Source of the DNA: CAZDVQ01 sp964508975
GTDB taxonomy: Bacteria > Bacteroidota > Bacteroidia > Chitinophagales > Saprospiraceae
Reading direction: 5' to 3'
Assembly (NCBI GenBank): GCA_964508975.1
Contig: CAZDVQ010000005.1
Span: 1 to 64,000 of the forward strand
Length of the DNA stretch: 64,000 nucleotides
In this document: positions 35,275-43,817 of the stretch, piece by piece
Layout of the letters: every line of letters begins with the position of its first letter
How positions within the stretch are numbered: the stretch's first letter is position 1
Translations under genes and position numbers: made by a program
The notes under the pieces: generated by a model
Seen by the model: only the letters and a program-made list of their open reading frames with translations
Databases searched by the model: none
What the model was told of the DNA's origin: nothing

Positions 35275-35282
35275 TACCTTTG
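35275..35282 (+). promoter_or_regulatory. -7 promoter element (TACCTTTG)
   Basis: TACCTTTG matches TAnnTTTG and lies 35 bases before the start of the secreted protein, excluding the longer upstream frame. No clear TTG was found. Confidence 0.55.
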
Positions 35283-35316
35283 TAGGCTTAATTATTTTTA
35301 CCAAATTCTCACAACT

Positions 35317-38300
35317 ATGCGCAAAACGCTACTATCAATTGCATTAGTGTTGAGTACTTTAGCTCAAGTCTGGGCTCAGTGTATCCCTGCGGCTGCGGCC
35401 ACGGTGGCTGGCACTGTTCCAGGTACTGCTGGTACTTACACCTTCACGAACGTACCTACGGGCCGCGTTATTCAACTTACTGTACCCGCTGCCAACACAA
35501 CCTACTTGGTCGACATGTGCGGTACTAACCCAGGAACGGGTGTTGCATCAGGAACAAATGATTGTTACCTGACTTTCCTAAATGCAAACTCGGCTGCTGC
35601 TGCAGTTGCAGGCACACCAACTACGCTTGATGATGGTTGTACCAACATGGCCACTCCTGGCTATGGCCCATCGTATGGTACTTGGACTGCTCCTGCGGCT
35701 GGTACCTATTTCATCTATTTGACCGAGTACGACGCTGCTGGTACTAGCGCTTGTGTTGCTAACGGAGCCAACACTGTTTACGACTTCAGCATCACCGTTA
35801 CACCTCCGCCTAGCGTTGACGGTGCTATCACCTTCGATGCTATCGAGTACACTCGTATCGTTCGCTCACATGTTACTGGTACTTTGGCCATGACTGGTGT
35901 AGCTCGTAACTTGGGTTCTGCTACCATCACCGGCGCAACGCTTGGCGTTTCTATCGCAACAGCGGCTGCTCCTGGTACACCTATTTATACTGCTACATCT
36001 CCGGCTGCTAGCATTACTGCTGGTGGCTCAACGAACATGACTGCTGGTAACTGGACACCACCTGCTGGTGCCGCAGATTATATCGTTACTTATACCTTGA
36101 ACGTTACAGGTGATGGCTCTACAGCCAACAACACTTATGTAAGAAACTTGAGCTTTACCACCGACCGCTACGCTCGCGATGCGGGTGTCGTTACCAACGG
36201 CTTGGGTATTGGTGGCCCAGGTGTTGTTCGCCAAGGCCAAACCTACAACTTCTTGGCTTCTGGTACCATTTCAGGGGTTGAATTCCGCTATACTGGTGGC
36301 CAAGTTGGCGACACTGTTCAGGTTGAAATCTATACCATGACAGGTAATACGCCTTCTGCTACACCAGTTGCCACTTCACCTGTAGCGACAATCGCAACTG
36401 TTGGTGGTGGTATTGCTACTCCAGGTACACTTACCGTTAACTTCACTACGCCTTTTGCAGCCGTAGCTGGTACCAACTACTTGGTATCTGTATTGCACCG
36501 TGCACGTGGTACAAACATCGGTTTGGCTTATACTGATAATATCTATATCCTCAACCGTGCGTTCTTACAAATCGATAATGGTGCATGGTCTACACCTGCA
36601 ACATTTGGGTTTTTCCCAGCTTACACCATCCGCCCAATTTTTGGCGCTGGTTGTAATGCCCCTGTTTTCACCACAGCTACTTACAACTGTGCCAACAACA
36701 GCGTAACCGTTAACTTCTCTTCTGTAGGTACTGGCGGCCCATTCACATTGACCGTAGGTGCTCAAACGCAAGTTTTGACCACTGCAACTAGCTACACATT
36801 CACTGGTTTAACGCCTAACCAAACTTACACTGCTTCAGTGGCCAACGCTGGTAACGCATGTACTGCTGTATTTAACGGCGACATTATCCCAACTTGCTAC
36901 ACACCTGCTGCAGGTTGTACCAACTTGATCGTTGACGGCGGCCTTGAACAACCCGCTGCCTCCGTTTGGACCGAAGTTTCAACCGATGGTGCTGGTACTC
37001 CACAAACCTTCCCTATCGTTGACCCACTTAACCCACTCTTTGGCACTCAATCGGCTTGGTTTGGTGGTTACGGTGCTGGTGGCTCTGTTACTAGCTTGAG
37101 CCAAATCGTTACATTCCCTGCTGGTGCTAGCTCTGCCGAGTTGACCTTCTGGTACAACTTTGGTGTTTGCGCCAACACTACCGATGCCTTGGTTGTTCGT
37201 TTCAACAACGTTGTTGTTGCTACTATCACCGCTAACGCAGCACAGTGTGGTTCTGGTCTTTGGTACTTCCAAACCATTAATCTTCCTACCGTTTTGGCTG
37301 GTGCAGCAAACACGGTGAACCTTACCTTCACCGAAGCTACTGCCAACACTACAAATACCAACTTGTTTGTTGACGGTATTTCTTTGGCGGTTTGTTCTTG
37401 TCCAGCCATTACATCTACCTTTGCTACCAACAACGCTACTTGTACTGCCTCTAACGGTTCTGCTACAGTAACGCCTGCCGGTGGTACTGCTCCTTATACT
37501 TACTTGTGGTCAACTGGTGCTACTACAGCTAGCATCACTAACCGCCCTGCAGGTACTTACACGGTTACCATTACTTCTGCTAACGGTTGTACTGGTACTG
37601 GTTCAGCTACTATTGGTACTACTAACGCCAACATTACGGCTACCTTCACAACCAATAACGCTACTTGTGCTGCAGCCAACGGTTCTGCTACTGCAACACC
37701 TGCCGGTGGTACAACACCTTACACCTACGCATGGTCAACTGGTGCTACTACGGCTTCTATCACTGGCCGCACAGCTGGTACTTACACGGTAACTATCACT
37801 AGTGCAAACAGCTGTACAGGTACTGCCTCTGTAACTATTGGTGCAACAAACACCACACTTACCGTTACAACCAACACTACTGCAGCTACTTGCTCTAGCA
37901 ATGGTTCAGCAACCGCTTCTACCATGATGGGGTCTGCACCTTACACTTACGCTTGGTCAAACGGTGCTAATACCGCTACTATCAGCGCTGGTGCTGGTGC
38001 TTACTTCGTAACCATCACCGATTCAAACGGTTGTACTGGAACTAGCACGGCTAATATTTCAAACCCTGGTGCCCCTTCTGGTACTACCCAAATTACTAAC
38101 GTGGCTTGTAACGGCGCACTTACTGGTGCTGTTAACCTAACCGTAAATGGTGGTGTTGCTCCTTACAGTTATGCTTGGTCAAACGGTGCTACTACACAAG
38201 ACCTTAGCAACGTGGCGGCTAACGCTTATTCTGTTACCATTACCGACGCTAGCAACTGTGTATTCGTAACCTCTGCTACGGTTACTCAACCTACTGCTCT

Positions 38301-39261
38301 TTCGTTAACCAGCGGTACTCCTACTAACGTTGCATGTTTTGGCGCTACCACTGGTACTGCTTCCGTAACGGTTTCAGGTGGTACATCTCCATACAACTAC
38401 GCTTGGAGCAATGGCGCTACCAACGCAAGCATCACTGGCCTAGCGGCTGGTGCATACAACGCTACCGTAACCGATGCTAACGGTTGTACCATTGGTACTT
38501 CTGCTGCTATCAACGTAACCCAACCTGCTGCAGCACTTGGAGTTGACTTCCCTTCATTAGTAATCACTAACGTTAGCTGCTTTGGCGGTTCTAACGGTGG
38601 TGTAAGCTTTACTACTATTGGCGGTACCGCTCCTTACAGCTACTTGTGGAGCAACGGTGCTACAACTTCTACCTTGACTGGCGCTCCTGCTGGTACTTAC
38701 GGTGGTACTATTACCGATGCGAACGGCTGTACTTACGCTGCTCCAATTCCATTGACCATTTCTCAGCCTGCAGCTGCTTTAGCTGCTGCTGGTGTTGTGA
38801 CCAATGAAAACGCTGGCAACGACGGTGCTGTTGACTTGACTGTAACTGGTGGCACTAGCCCATACACTTACGTTTGGAGCAACGGTGCTACAACTGAAGA
38901 CATTTCAGGCTTAACGGCTATCAACGTTACCGTTACTGTTACCGATGCCAATGGTTGTACTACTAGCCAAAGCTTCTCTGTATTGTCTGGTGTAACTACT
39001 ATCCCAGGTACCGAGTTGTTCGAAATTACACCTAACCCATCTACTGGCCAAGTATTCTTGAACCTTGAACTCACCACACCAGCCGAGCTTACCCTCGACG
39101 TGATGAGCATGAACGGTCAAGTTATCTTTAACCGTTACATGGGTACTACTGATGCAGTTCAAATGCCACTCGACTTGACGGCTCTCCCAGCCGGTGTTTA
39201 CACCGTACGCGTGAGCAGCGTTAATGGCGCCATGTTCAAACGCTTGGTTATCGCCAAGTAA
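35317..39261 (+). CDS. T9SS type A sorting domain protein with SprB repeats
   Basis: This 1314-residue protein is secreted to the cell surface by the type IX system. It starts with a signal peptide (MRKTLLSIALVLSTLAQVWA), then Thr/Ala/Gly-rich beta domains to about residue 690. About seven tandem ~70-residue SprB-type repeats follow (~695-1225), each with a PYTYxWSNGAT-like segment and a xxVTITDxxGC-like end. The C-terminal ~85 residues are the T9SS sorting domain, with ITPNPSTGQVFLNLE and LPAGVYTVRV. SprB-type proteins serve in gliding motility or adhesion. The base composition is unlike that of neighbours because of the Thr/Ala codons in repeats. The ATG at 35317 is fixed by the signal sequence and promoter. 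Confidence 0.92.
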   Translation: MRKTLLSIALVLSTLAQVWAQCIPAAAATVAGTVPGTAGTYTFTNVPTGRVIQLTVPAANTTYLVDMCGTNPGTGVASGTNDCYLTFLNANSAAAAVAGTPTTLDDGCTNMATPGYGPSYGTWTAPAAGTYFIYLTEYDAAGTSACVANGANTVYDFSITVTPPPSVDGAITFDAIEYTRIVRSHVTGTLAMTGVARNLGSATITGATLGVSIATAAAPGTPIYTATSPAASITAGGSTNMTAGNWTPPAGAADYIVTYTLNVTGDGSTANNTYVRNLSFTTDRYARDAGVVTNGLGIGGPGVVRQGQTYNFLASGTISGVEFRYTGGQVGDTVQVEIYTMTGNTPSATPVATSPVATIATVGGGIATPGTLTVNFTTPFAAVAGTNYLVSVLHRARGTNIGLAYTDNIYILNRAFLQIDNGAWSTPATFGFFPAYTIRPIFGAGCNAPVFTTATYNCANNSVTVNFSSVGTGGPFTLTVGAQTQVLTTATSYTFTGLTPNQTYTASVANAGNACTAVFNGDIIPTCYTPAAGCTNLIVDGGLEQPAASVWTEVSTDGAGTPQTFPIVDPLNPLFGTQSAWFGGYGAGGSVTSLSQIVTFPAGASSAELTFWYNFGVCANTTDALVVRFNNVVVATITANAAQCGSGLWYFQTINLPTVLAGAANTVNLTFTEATANTTNTNLFVDGISLAVCSCPAITSTFATNNATCTASNGSATVTPAGGTAPYTYLWSTGATTASITNRPAGTYTVTITSANGCTGTGSATIGTTNANITATFTTNNATCAAANGSATATPAGGTTPYTYAWSTGATTASITGRTAGTYTVTITSANSCTGTASVTIGATNTTLTVTTNTTAATCSSNGSATASTMMGSAPYTYAWSNGANTATISAGAGAYFVTITDSNGCTGTSTANISNPGAPSGTTQITNVACNGALTGAVNLTVNGGVAPYSYAWSNGATTQDLSNVAANAYSVTITDASNCVFVTSATVTQPTALSLTSGTPTNVACFGATTGTASVTVSGGTSPYNYAWSNGATNASITGLAAGAYNATVTDANGCTIGTSAAINVTQPAAALGVDFPSLVITNVSCFGGSNGGVSFTTIGGTAPYSYLWSNGATTSTLTGAPAGTYGGTITDANGCTYAAPIPLTISQPAAALAAAGVVTNENAGNDGAVDLTVTGGTSPYTYVWSNGATTEDISGLTAINVTVTVTDANGCTTSQSFSVLSGVTTIPGTELFEITPNPSTGQVFLNLELTTPAELTLDVMSMNGQVIFNRYMGTTDAVQMPLDLTALPAGVYTVRVSSVNGAMFKRLVIAK

Positions 39262-39289
39262 TTGAGCTCCTGCTACAGATAGCCTATTA

Positions 39290-39328
39290 AAAAGCGGCTC
39301 TACCCTCGGGTGGAGCCGCTTTTTTTTG
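39290..39328 (+). terminator. Rho-independent terminator after the T9SS protein
   Basis: Stem AAAGCGGCTCTACCC/GGGTGGAGCCGCTTT with eight T after it. It resembles the fadE terminator in the CCCTCGGG loop. Confidence 0.9.
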
Positions 39329-39344
39329 TCCATTTTTTTGATGA

Positions 39345-39500
39345 TTTGGGCGTTGCGCCGCATGCGCGTCGCCGCTACGTTACGCAGCTCGCTAACGCTC
39401 GGCCCCTGCGGGTCTGGCGGTTCGCGCAGTCACTTCGTTCCTTTGCGGAGCACTTCGTGCAACGCGCCACCGCTCCACATCGCTAACGCTGGAAGGGCCG
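39345..39500 (+). repeat. GC-rich T-tract/GGGCG hairpin repeat, copy 13
   Basis: It contains TTTGGGCGTTGCGCCGC, GCTCGCTAACGCTCGGCCCC, GGGTCTGGCG and the module GGTTCGCGCAGTCACTTCGTT followed by CTTTGCGGAGCACTTCGTGC, which is also in the 39.8 kb copy. The end CCACCGCTCCACATCGCTAA matches copy 7. Confidence 0.75.
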
Positions 39501-39575
39501 CCTTGCTGCCTTGGTTAGGGCAGAGCGGGGGTACTTGGTTACACGTTTCGTGTACTACTTGTATCTACCGCTCGT

Positions 39576-40121
39576 TGAAAAGGCTACGATTAGAAGACAT
39601 TTTTTTGCACAGCATTACCTGACCCCAGAGGGGTCTAATATTAATAGCCCCGGGTAAGCGCAGCGCAACCCGGGGTAACAGCGCCCCAAAAGCCATTGGC
39701 GCGGCGGTAAGAGATAAAAATGGTTCTCTACATTGCCTCGCCGCGCAAAGGGTACAAGTTTTTTTAAAATTTTAATTGGAGTTAAGGTCTTTTGCGCCTC
39801 CCCCCGGCGGTTCGCGCAGTCGCTTCGCTCCTTTGCGGAGCACTTCGTGCAACGCGCCGACCCCCTCCACTGCACCGACGCTGCGCGTCTGTTGGTAGCG
39901 GGGGTTGGGCCGAGCTACGCTCGACCGAGTTTTAGTTCGGCTACCGTTCCGTGGCGATTTCTGTATTGTACATGCATGAACGGCTTGCCGCCATGGGTTT
40001 TCTGTTGTCGCCCCGAACCCCGGGTTGCGCTATTTCCCCGGGTTGCGCTTCGCTTAACCCGCGGCTACCGATATGGCCTGCCCTTTGGGCAGGGTAGGTA
40101 AAAAATGTGTCCTCATCGTAG
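39576..40121. repeat. Long inverted-repeat element with a nested GC-rich repeat, copy D
   Basis: This is a ~545-base relative of the 320-bp elements. Its left part has CCCCGGGTAAGCGCAGCGCA and the CGCGGCGG..CCGCCGCG-type hairpin. A GC-rich hairpin repeat (39793-39920) is inserted in the middle, then the CGGCTACCGTTCCGTGGCGA segment and the arm ending TGCCCTTTGGGCAGGG. The outer ends are inverted: CTACGATTAGAAGACATTTTT at left and AAAAATGTGTCCTCATCGTAG at right. A frame of 122 codons within it is not believed to be a gene. Confidence 0.75.
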
Positions 40122-40220
40122 AACACTGGAGTGTAATGACAGGGGGCAGAACTGCGGCGAGAAGAGATTTGCCTACAAAAGCAATATGTAAATCATCAAT
40201 AATCCAAAATTCATAATCAA

Positions 40221-40350
40221 AGCCCGCAGCTTTGCTGCGGGGGCCCGCGCGAGGTGCCCGGCGGGCTGCGCCGCCAGGCGCAGGTGCGAAGCACGGAGCA
40301 ACGCGAACCCCAGAGGGGACCGACGGCCGTAGGCCGACGCGCCCAAAAAA
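40221..40350 (-). repeat. GC-rich T-tract/GGGCG hairpin repeat, copy 15
   Basis: On the minus strand it starts TTTTTTGGGCGCGTCGGC, runs CTACGGCCGTCGGTCCCC and CTCTGGGGTTCGCGTTGC and ends with the CGCGCGGGCCC region. The 3' part matches copy 16 at 53.5 kb closely. It lies at the edge of the restriction operon. Confidence 0.75.
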
Positions 40351-40370
40351 GAAATAAGCGTATTATTTAG

Positions 40371-40402
40371 TTTGAACATGATGTATATTAATTGTATGTT
40401 TG
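40371..40402 (+). promoter_or_regulatory. hsd-mcr operon promoter (TTTG-N20-TATGTTTG)
   Basis: TTTG (40371-40374), a 20-base spacer and TATGTTTG (40395-40402) fit the Bacteroidota consensus. The leader to hsdM is about 180 bases and contains a possible CCCAAG/CTTGGG hairpin near 40490-40520. Confidence 0.65.
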
Positions 40403-40587
40403 TGGCCGACAAGCCAAGGGGAAAGCGATTATGGAGTTAGCAGGGAGAAATTATAGTATGAACAAGCTTTTTTATTGCTTTGGAGTGCCCAAGTGATTAG
40501 ATTTGCAGCTTGGGTGCAGCCCCCAGGTGAGCATGCACTTGAATACACGTGACTTTAGATTAGATTACAAAGCTATTGATAGCACTT

Positions 40588-42660
40588 ATGCAAGGAAAAC
40601 AACTTAGGCAATTAGAAGCGGAACTCTGGAGAGCCGCCGACCAACTCAGGGCCAACAGTAAACTGACCGCCTCTGAATACTCGATGCCCGTGCTGGGCCT
40701 AATATTTTTACGCCATGCTTACAACCGGTATTTAAAGGTAAAAATTGATGTGCAGCAAAACCTGCCTGTACACCCGCAAAGGGGGCAACGGGCCATTACG
40801 AAGAACGATTTCATGGAGCGGAACGCCATGTATTTACCAGAGGAAGCCCAGTTTGACTACCTGGTGAACTTGCCCGAAAGTGCCGACATTGGCGAGGCCA
40901 TTGACCAGGCCATGCGCTTGATTGAAGCCGAGTACGATACCCTGAAAGGTGTGCTGCCGAAGAATTTTTCGATTTTTAGCAAGGAATTGCTGCGGGAATT
41001 GCTGCGTATTTTCAACAAAGAGATACTACAACGCGCCGAAGGAGATTTGTTCGGGAAGATTTACGAGTATTTCCTCAATAAATTCGCAATGACCGGGGCC
41101 CAAGAAGGCGGCGAGTTCTTTACGCCGATGAGCCTGGTACAAACCATTGTAAACGTGATTGAACCCGACCACGGTATAGTGTTTGATCCGGCCTGCGGCA
41201 GCGCGGGTATGTTTGTGCAAACCGGCTATTTTATTGAAAGTGAAGGCTTGAACCCTGCCGAGAAGGTGACTTTTTATGGCCAGGAAAAAGCGGACCTGAA
41301 TACCCGCCTGGCGAAGATGAACATGGCGGTACACGGCATGGAAGCCAACATACAGGAAGGCAATACTTTTTACGAGGATAAACACGACCTGGTAGGAGCC
41401 GCCGACTTTGTGATGGCCAACCCTCCGTTTAACGTGGACGGGGTAGACAAGGGTAAAGACGCGGTAAAAAAAGACCGCCGGTTGATGCTGAACGGCAGGG
41501 TAAACCTGCCCAAAAACGATAATGCTAACTATCTTTGGATTCAATATTTTTACAACTACTTGAAACCCACGGGCCGGGCTGGCTTTGTAATGGCATCATC
41601 GGCCAGCGACGCGGGCCACAGCGAGAAAGACATCAGGGAAGAACTGGTAAAGACCGGTGCCGTTGACGTGATGATGGCCATTGGGAACAACTTTTTTTAT
41701 ACTCGCTCCTTGCCTTGTACCCTATGGTTTTTTGACCGCGCCAAAGAAAACGACCCACAGAAGAGCGATAAAGTGCTGATGCTGGATGCCCGAAAAATTT
41801 ATCGCAAGGTAACAAGCAAGGTAAACGACTTTAGCCCAGAACAATTGCAAAACCTGATTTGCATTGTAAACCTGTACCGCGGTAACAGCCAAAAGTTTGA
41901 CAGCACGGTACAAAGCCATTTACAAACAGCCGCAGCGCTGGCCGCGGATAGCGCCAGTGCCAGCGCGGCCTTGCAAAAACAATTGCAGGAGCTGTTGCAT
42001 ACATTGGGGAACTTTGCGACGAAATACGCCCAAACGAACCCCGAAGCCCAGGATTTTGTGGCTGCCTTGGCGCTTGATGGCTACCAAGACTTGCTACAGC
42101 AACAAAACGCGTTGATTGAAGCCGTGGGTAAAAACCACGACAATGCTACTATTGCAGCCATAGCAGCACTGGCCAAGGGGCTGCGTAAACCGCAGGACAA
42201 AGTGATTAAACAGTTGTTGGATGCCATTGGCCACGCCAACAAAACATACCAGCTGAGCAAAGACAAGGACTGGAAAGCATTGAACTTGAAAGAACAGCTA
42301 GATGAACTAAAAGCCTTGCAACAGCAACTGAGCGGCAGGCCCGATGAGGAAGAACCGGGCTTGCTACACGAAACAGAGTATTACTACAAGCAAGCACATT
42401 GGTTGAGCAGCCGTTTTCCAGCGGGGGTATATACCGACGTAGAGGGCTTGTGCAAGGTGGTGAGCCAAGCAGAAATAGCGGCCAAGGACTGGAGCCTTAG
42501 CCCTGGCCGCTACGTGGGCGTGGACAATACCGAGGCCGACGATGCACTTGACTACGAGGCTCGGCTGGCAGAAATACACCTGGAACTAGCGGGTTTAAAC
42601 GAGGAAGCCATCGTACTGGCGAAAACTATTGCTGAAAATTTTAAAACGGTGGTGCTATGA
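40588..42660 (+). CDS. hsdM: Type I restriction-modification DNA methyltransferase (M subunit)
   Basis: This 690-residue N6-adenine methyltransferase protects host DNA. The N-terminal HsdM helical domain (RAADQLRANSKLTASEYSMP) is followed by the SAM-binding motif I DPACGSAGMF near residue 200 and catalytic NPPF near 278. The C-terminal ~200 residues are helical and meet HsdS. It is longer than the ~500-residue classic form because of the helical tail. The frame is open from a TTG at 40576, but the ATG at 40588 is preferred. The stop overlaps the hsdS start in ATGA, so the genes are translationally coupled. Confidence 0.95.
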   Translation: MQGKQLRQLEAELWRAADQLRANSKLTASEYSMPVLGLIFLRHAYNRYLKVKIDVQQNLPVHPQRGQRAITKNDFMERNAMYLPEEAQFDYLVNLPESADIGEAIDQAMRLIEAEYDTLKGVLPKNFSIFSKELLRELLRIFNKEILQRAEGDLFGKIYEYFLNKFAMTGAQEGGEFFTPMSLVQTIVNVIEPDHGIVFDPACGSAGMFVQTGYFIESEGLNPAEKVTFYGQEKADLNTRLAKMNMAVHGMEANIQEGNTFYEDKHDLVGAADFVMANPPFNVDGVDKGKDAVKKDRRLMLNGRVNLPKNDNANYLWIQYFYNYLKPTGRAGFVMASSASDAGHSEKDIREELVKTGAVDVMMAIGNNFFYTRSLPCTLWFFDRAKENDPQKSDKVLMLDARKIYRKVTSKVNDFSPEQLQNLICIVNLYRGNSQKFDSTVQSHLQTAAALAADSASASAALQKQLQELLHTLGNFATKYAQTNPEAQDFVAALALDGYQDLLQQQNALIEAVGKNHDNATIAAIAALAKGLRKPQDKVIKQLLDAIGHANKTYQLSKDKDWKALNLKEQLDELKALQQQLSGRPDEEEPGLLHETEYYYKQAHWLSSRFPAGVYTDVEGLCKVVSQAEIAAKDWSLSPGRYVGVDNTEADDALDYEARLAEIHLELAGLNEEAIVLAKTIAENFKTVVL

Positions 42661-43811
42661 GGTGGGAGGAGTATTCAATAGAACAGCTATGCAAAAAAGT
42701 GACTTCTGGTGGCACACCACTAAGGAGTATCTCTGAATATTTCGACGGTGGAACGATACCCTGGATTAAAACGAAAGAAGTCAATTTTAATAGAATTTAT
42801 GATGCAGATGAAAAAATTACAGAAAAAGGTTTAGAGAATTCATCCGCTAAATTAATTCCTAAAAATTCCATCTTAATTGCAATGTATGGAGATGGGAATA
42901 CCGCAGGAAGATGTGCTATAAATAGAATTCCCGTCACCACAAACCAGGCTTGCTGTAATTTAGTAATTAATGATGAAATTGCTAATTCAGATTTTGTTTT
43001 TTATAAACTAGCCACTTTATACGATATATTTAGAGGTCTTAAGTCAGGAGGGTCACAGCAAAATCTAAATGCTAAGACAATTAAAGAGTTCAAAATCAGT
43101 GTCCCCCCTCTCCCTACCCAGCGCCGCATCGCGTCAATATTATCGGCGTATGATGATTTGATAGAGAACAATTTGAAGCGTATCAGGTTGTTGGAGGAAG
43201 CGGCGGGGTTGAGGTATAAGCAGATTGTAAGGGAGGAGGAGATGGAGGAAGTTAAATTGAGCGAAGTAGCCGTTGTAAACGAAAGTAGTTTAAAATCGAA
43301 TCTCAGCCTTGATAAACTAATCTATGTAGATATTGCCTCTGTTTCAACTGGAAGTATTGACAAGAAGACCGAATTTGATATCCAATCAGCTCCGAGTAGA
43401 GCAAAGAGAATTGTAAAACATCAAGATATTATTTGGTCATGTGTGCGACCCAATAGAAAATCATTTTCTTTTGTATGGAAACCTGAGTCGAATCTGATAG
43501 CGTCAACAGGATTTGCTGTCATATCCGCAAAATCTATACCTGCCACGTTTTTATACCAACTTGTTACTACCAAAGAATTTGTAGACTACTTGGATAATAA
43601 TGCAAAAGGTGCAACTTATCCAGCTGTAACAGCCGCTGATTTTGAGGATGCACGAATTAAGATTCCTACAGATACGATAATGAAAGAATACCATGAAGAT
43701 ATTTATTCATCTTTTGAAATGAAGTACATACTTCACCAGCAAAACGCCCATCTCCGGGAGGCACGAGATATATTATTACCGAGGTTGATGAGTGGTCAAG
43801 TGGAGGTGTAG
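42657..43811 (+). CDS. hsdS: Type I restriction-modification specificity subunit
   Basis: This 384-residue protein sets the DNA target of the HsdM/HsdR complex. It has two target-recognition domains, roughly residues 1-150 and 200-345, each followed by a conserved helical spacer: PPLPTQRRIASILSAYDDL..NNLKRIRLLEE near 147-185 and a C-terminal EARDILLPRLMSGQVEV near 367-384. The sequence is A+T-richer than hsdM, as expected for rapidly changing recognition domains. Each domain would read one half of a bipartite site. It is coupled to hsdM and six bases before mcrB. Confidence 0.93.
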   Translation: MRWEEYSIEQLCKKVTSGGTPLRSISEYFDGGTIPWIKTKEVNFNRIYDADEKITEKGLENSSAKLIPKNSILIAMYGDGNTAGRCAINRIPVTTNQACCNLVINDEIANSDFVFYKLATLYDIFRGLKSGGSQQNLNAKTIKEFKISVPPLPTQRRIASILSAYDDLIENNLKRIRLLEEAAGLRYKQIVREEEMEEVKLSEVAVVNESSLKSNLSLDKLIYVDIASVSTGSIDKKTEFDIQSAPSRAKRIVKHQDIIWSCVRPNRKSFSFVWKPESNLIASTGFAVISAKSIPATFLYQLVTTKEFVDYLDNNAKGATYPAVTAADFEDARIKIPTDTIMKEYHEDIYSSFEMKYILHQQNAHLREARDILLPRLMSGQVEV

Positions 43812-43817
43812 TGGTGT

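Larger units (their letters stand above)
34867..35316. other. Divergent spacer between rplM and the T9SS protein
   Basis: It holds an A+T-rich stretch with nothing recognised (34867-35030), a pyrimidine-rich simple repeat of TTTTAC/TTTTACTC units (35035-35072), a GC-rich repeat and the promoter of the T9SS protein. A frame continuing upstream of 35317 translates the repeat and is not coding. Confidence 0.6.

Noticed and set aside
35071..35316. 82-codon upstream extension of the T9SS protein
   Set aside because: It translates a GC-rich repeat and passes through the promoter element; the signal peptide starts at 35317.
39733..40101. 122-codon frame in the long element at 39.6 kb
   Set aside because: It runs through both nested repeat families and translates the hairpins; no protein features.
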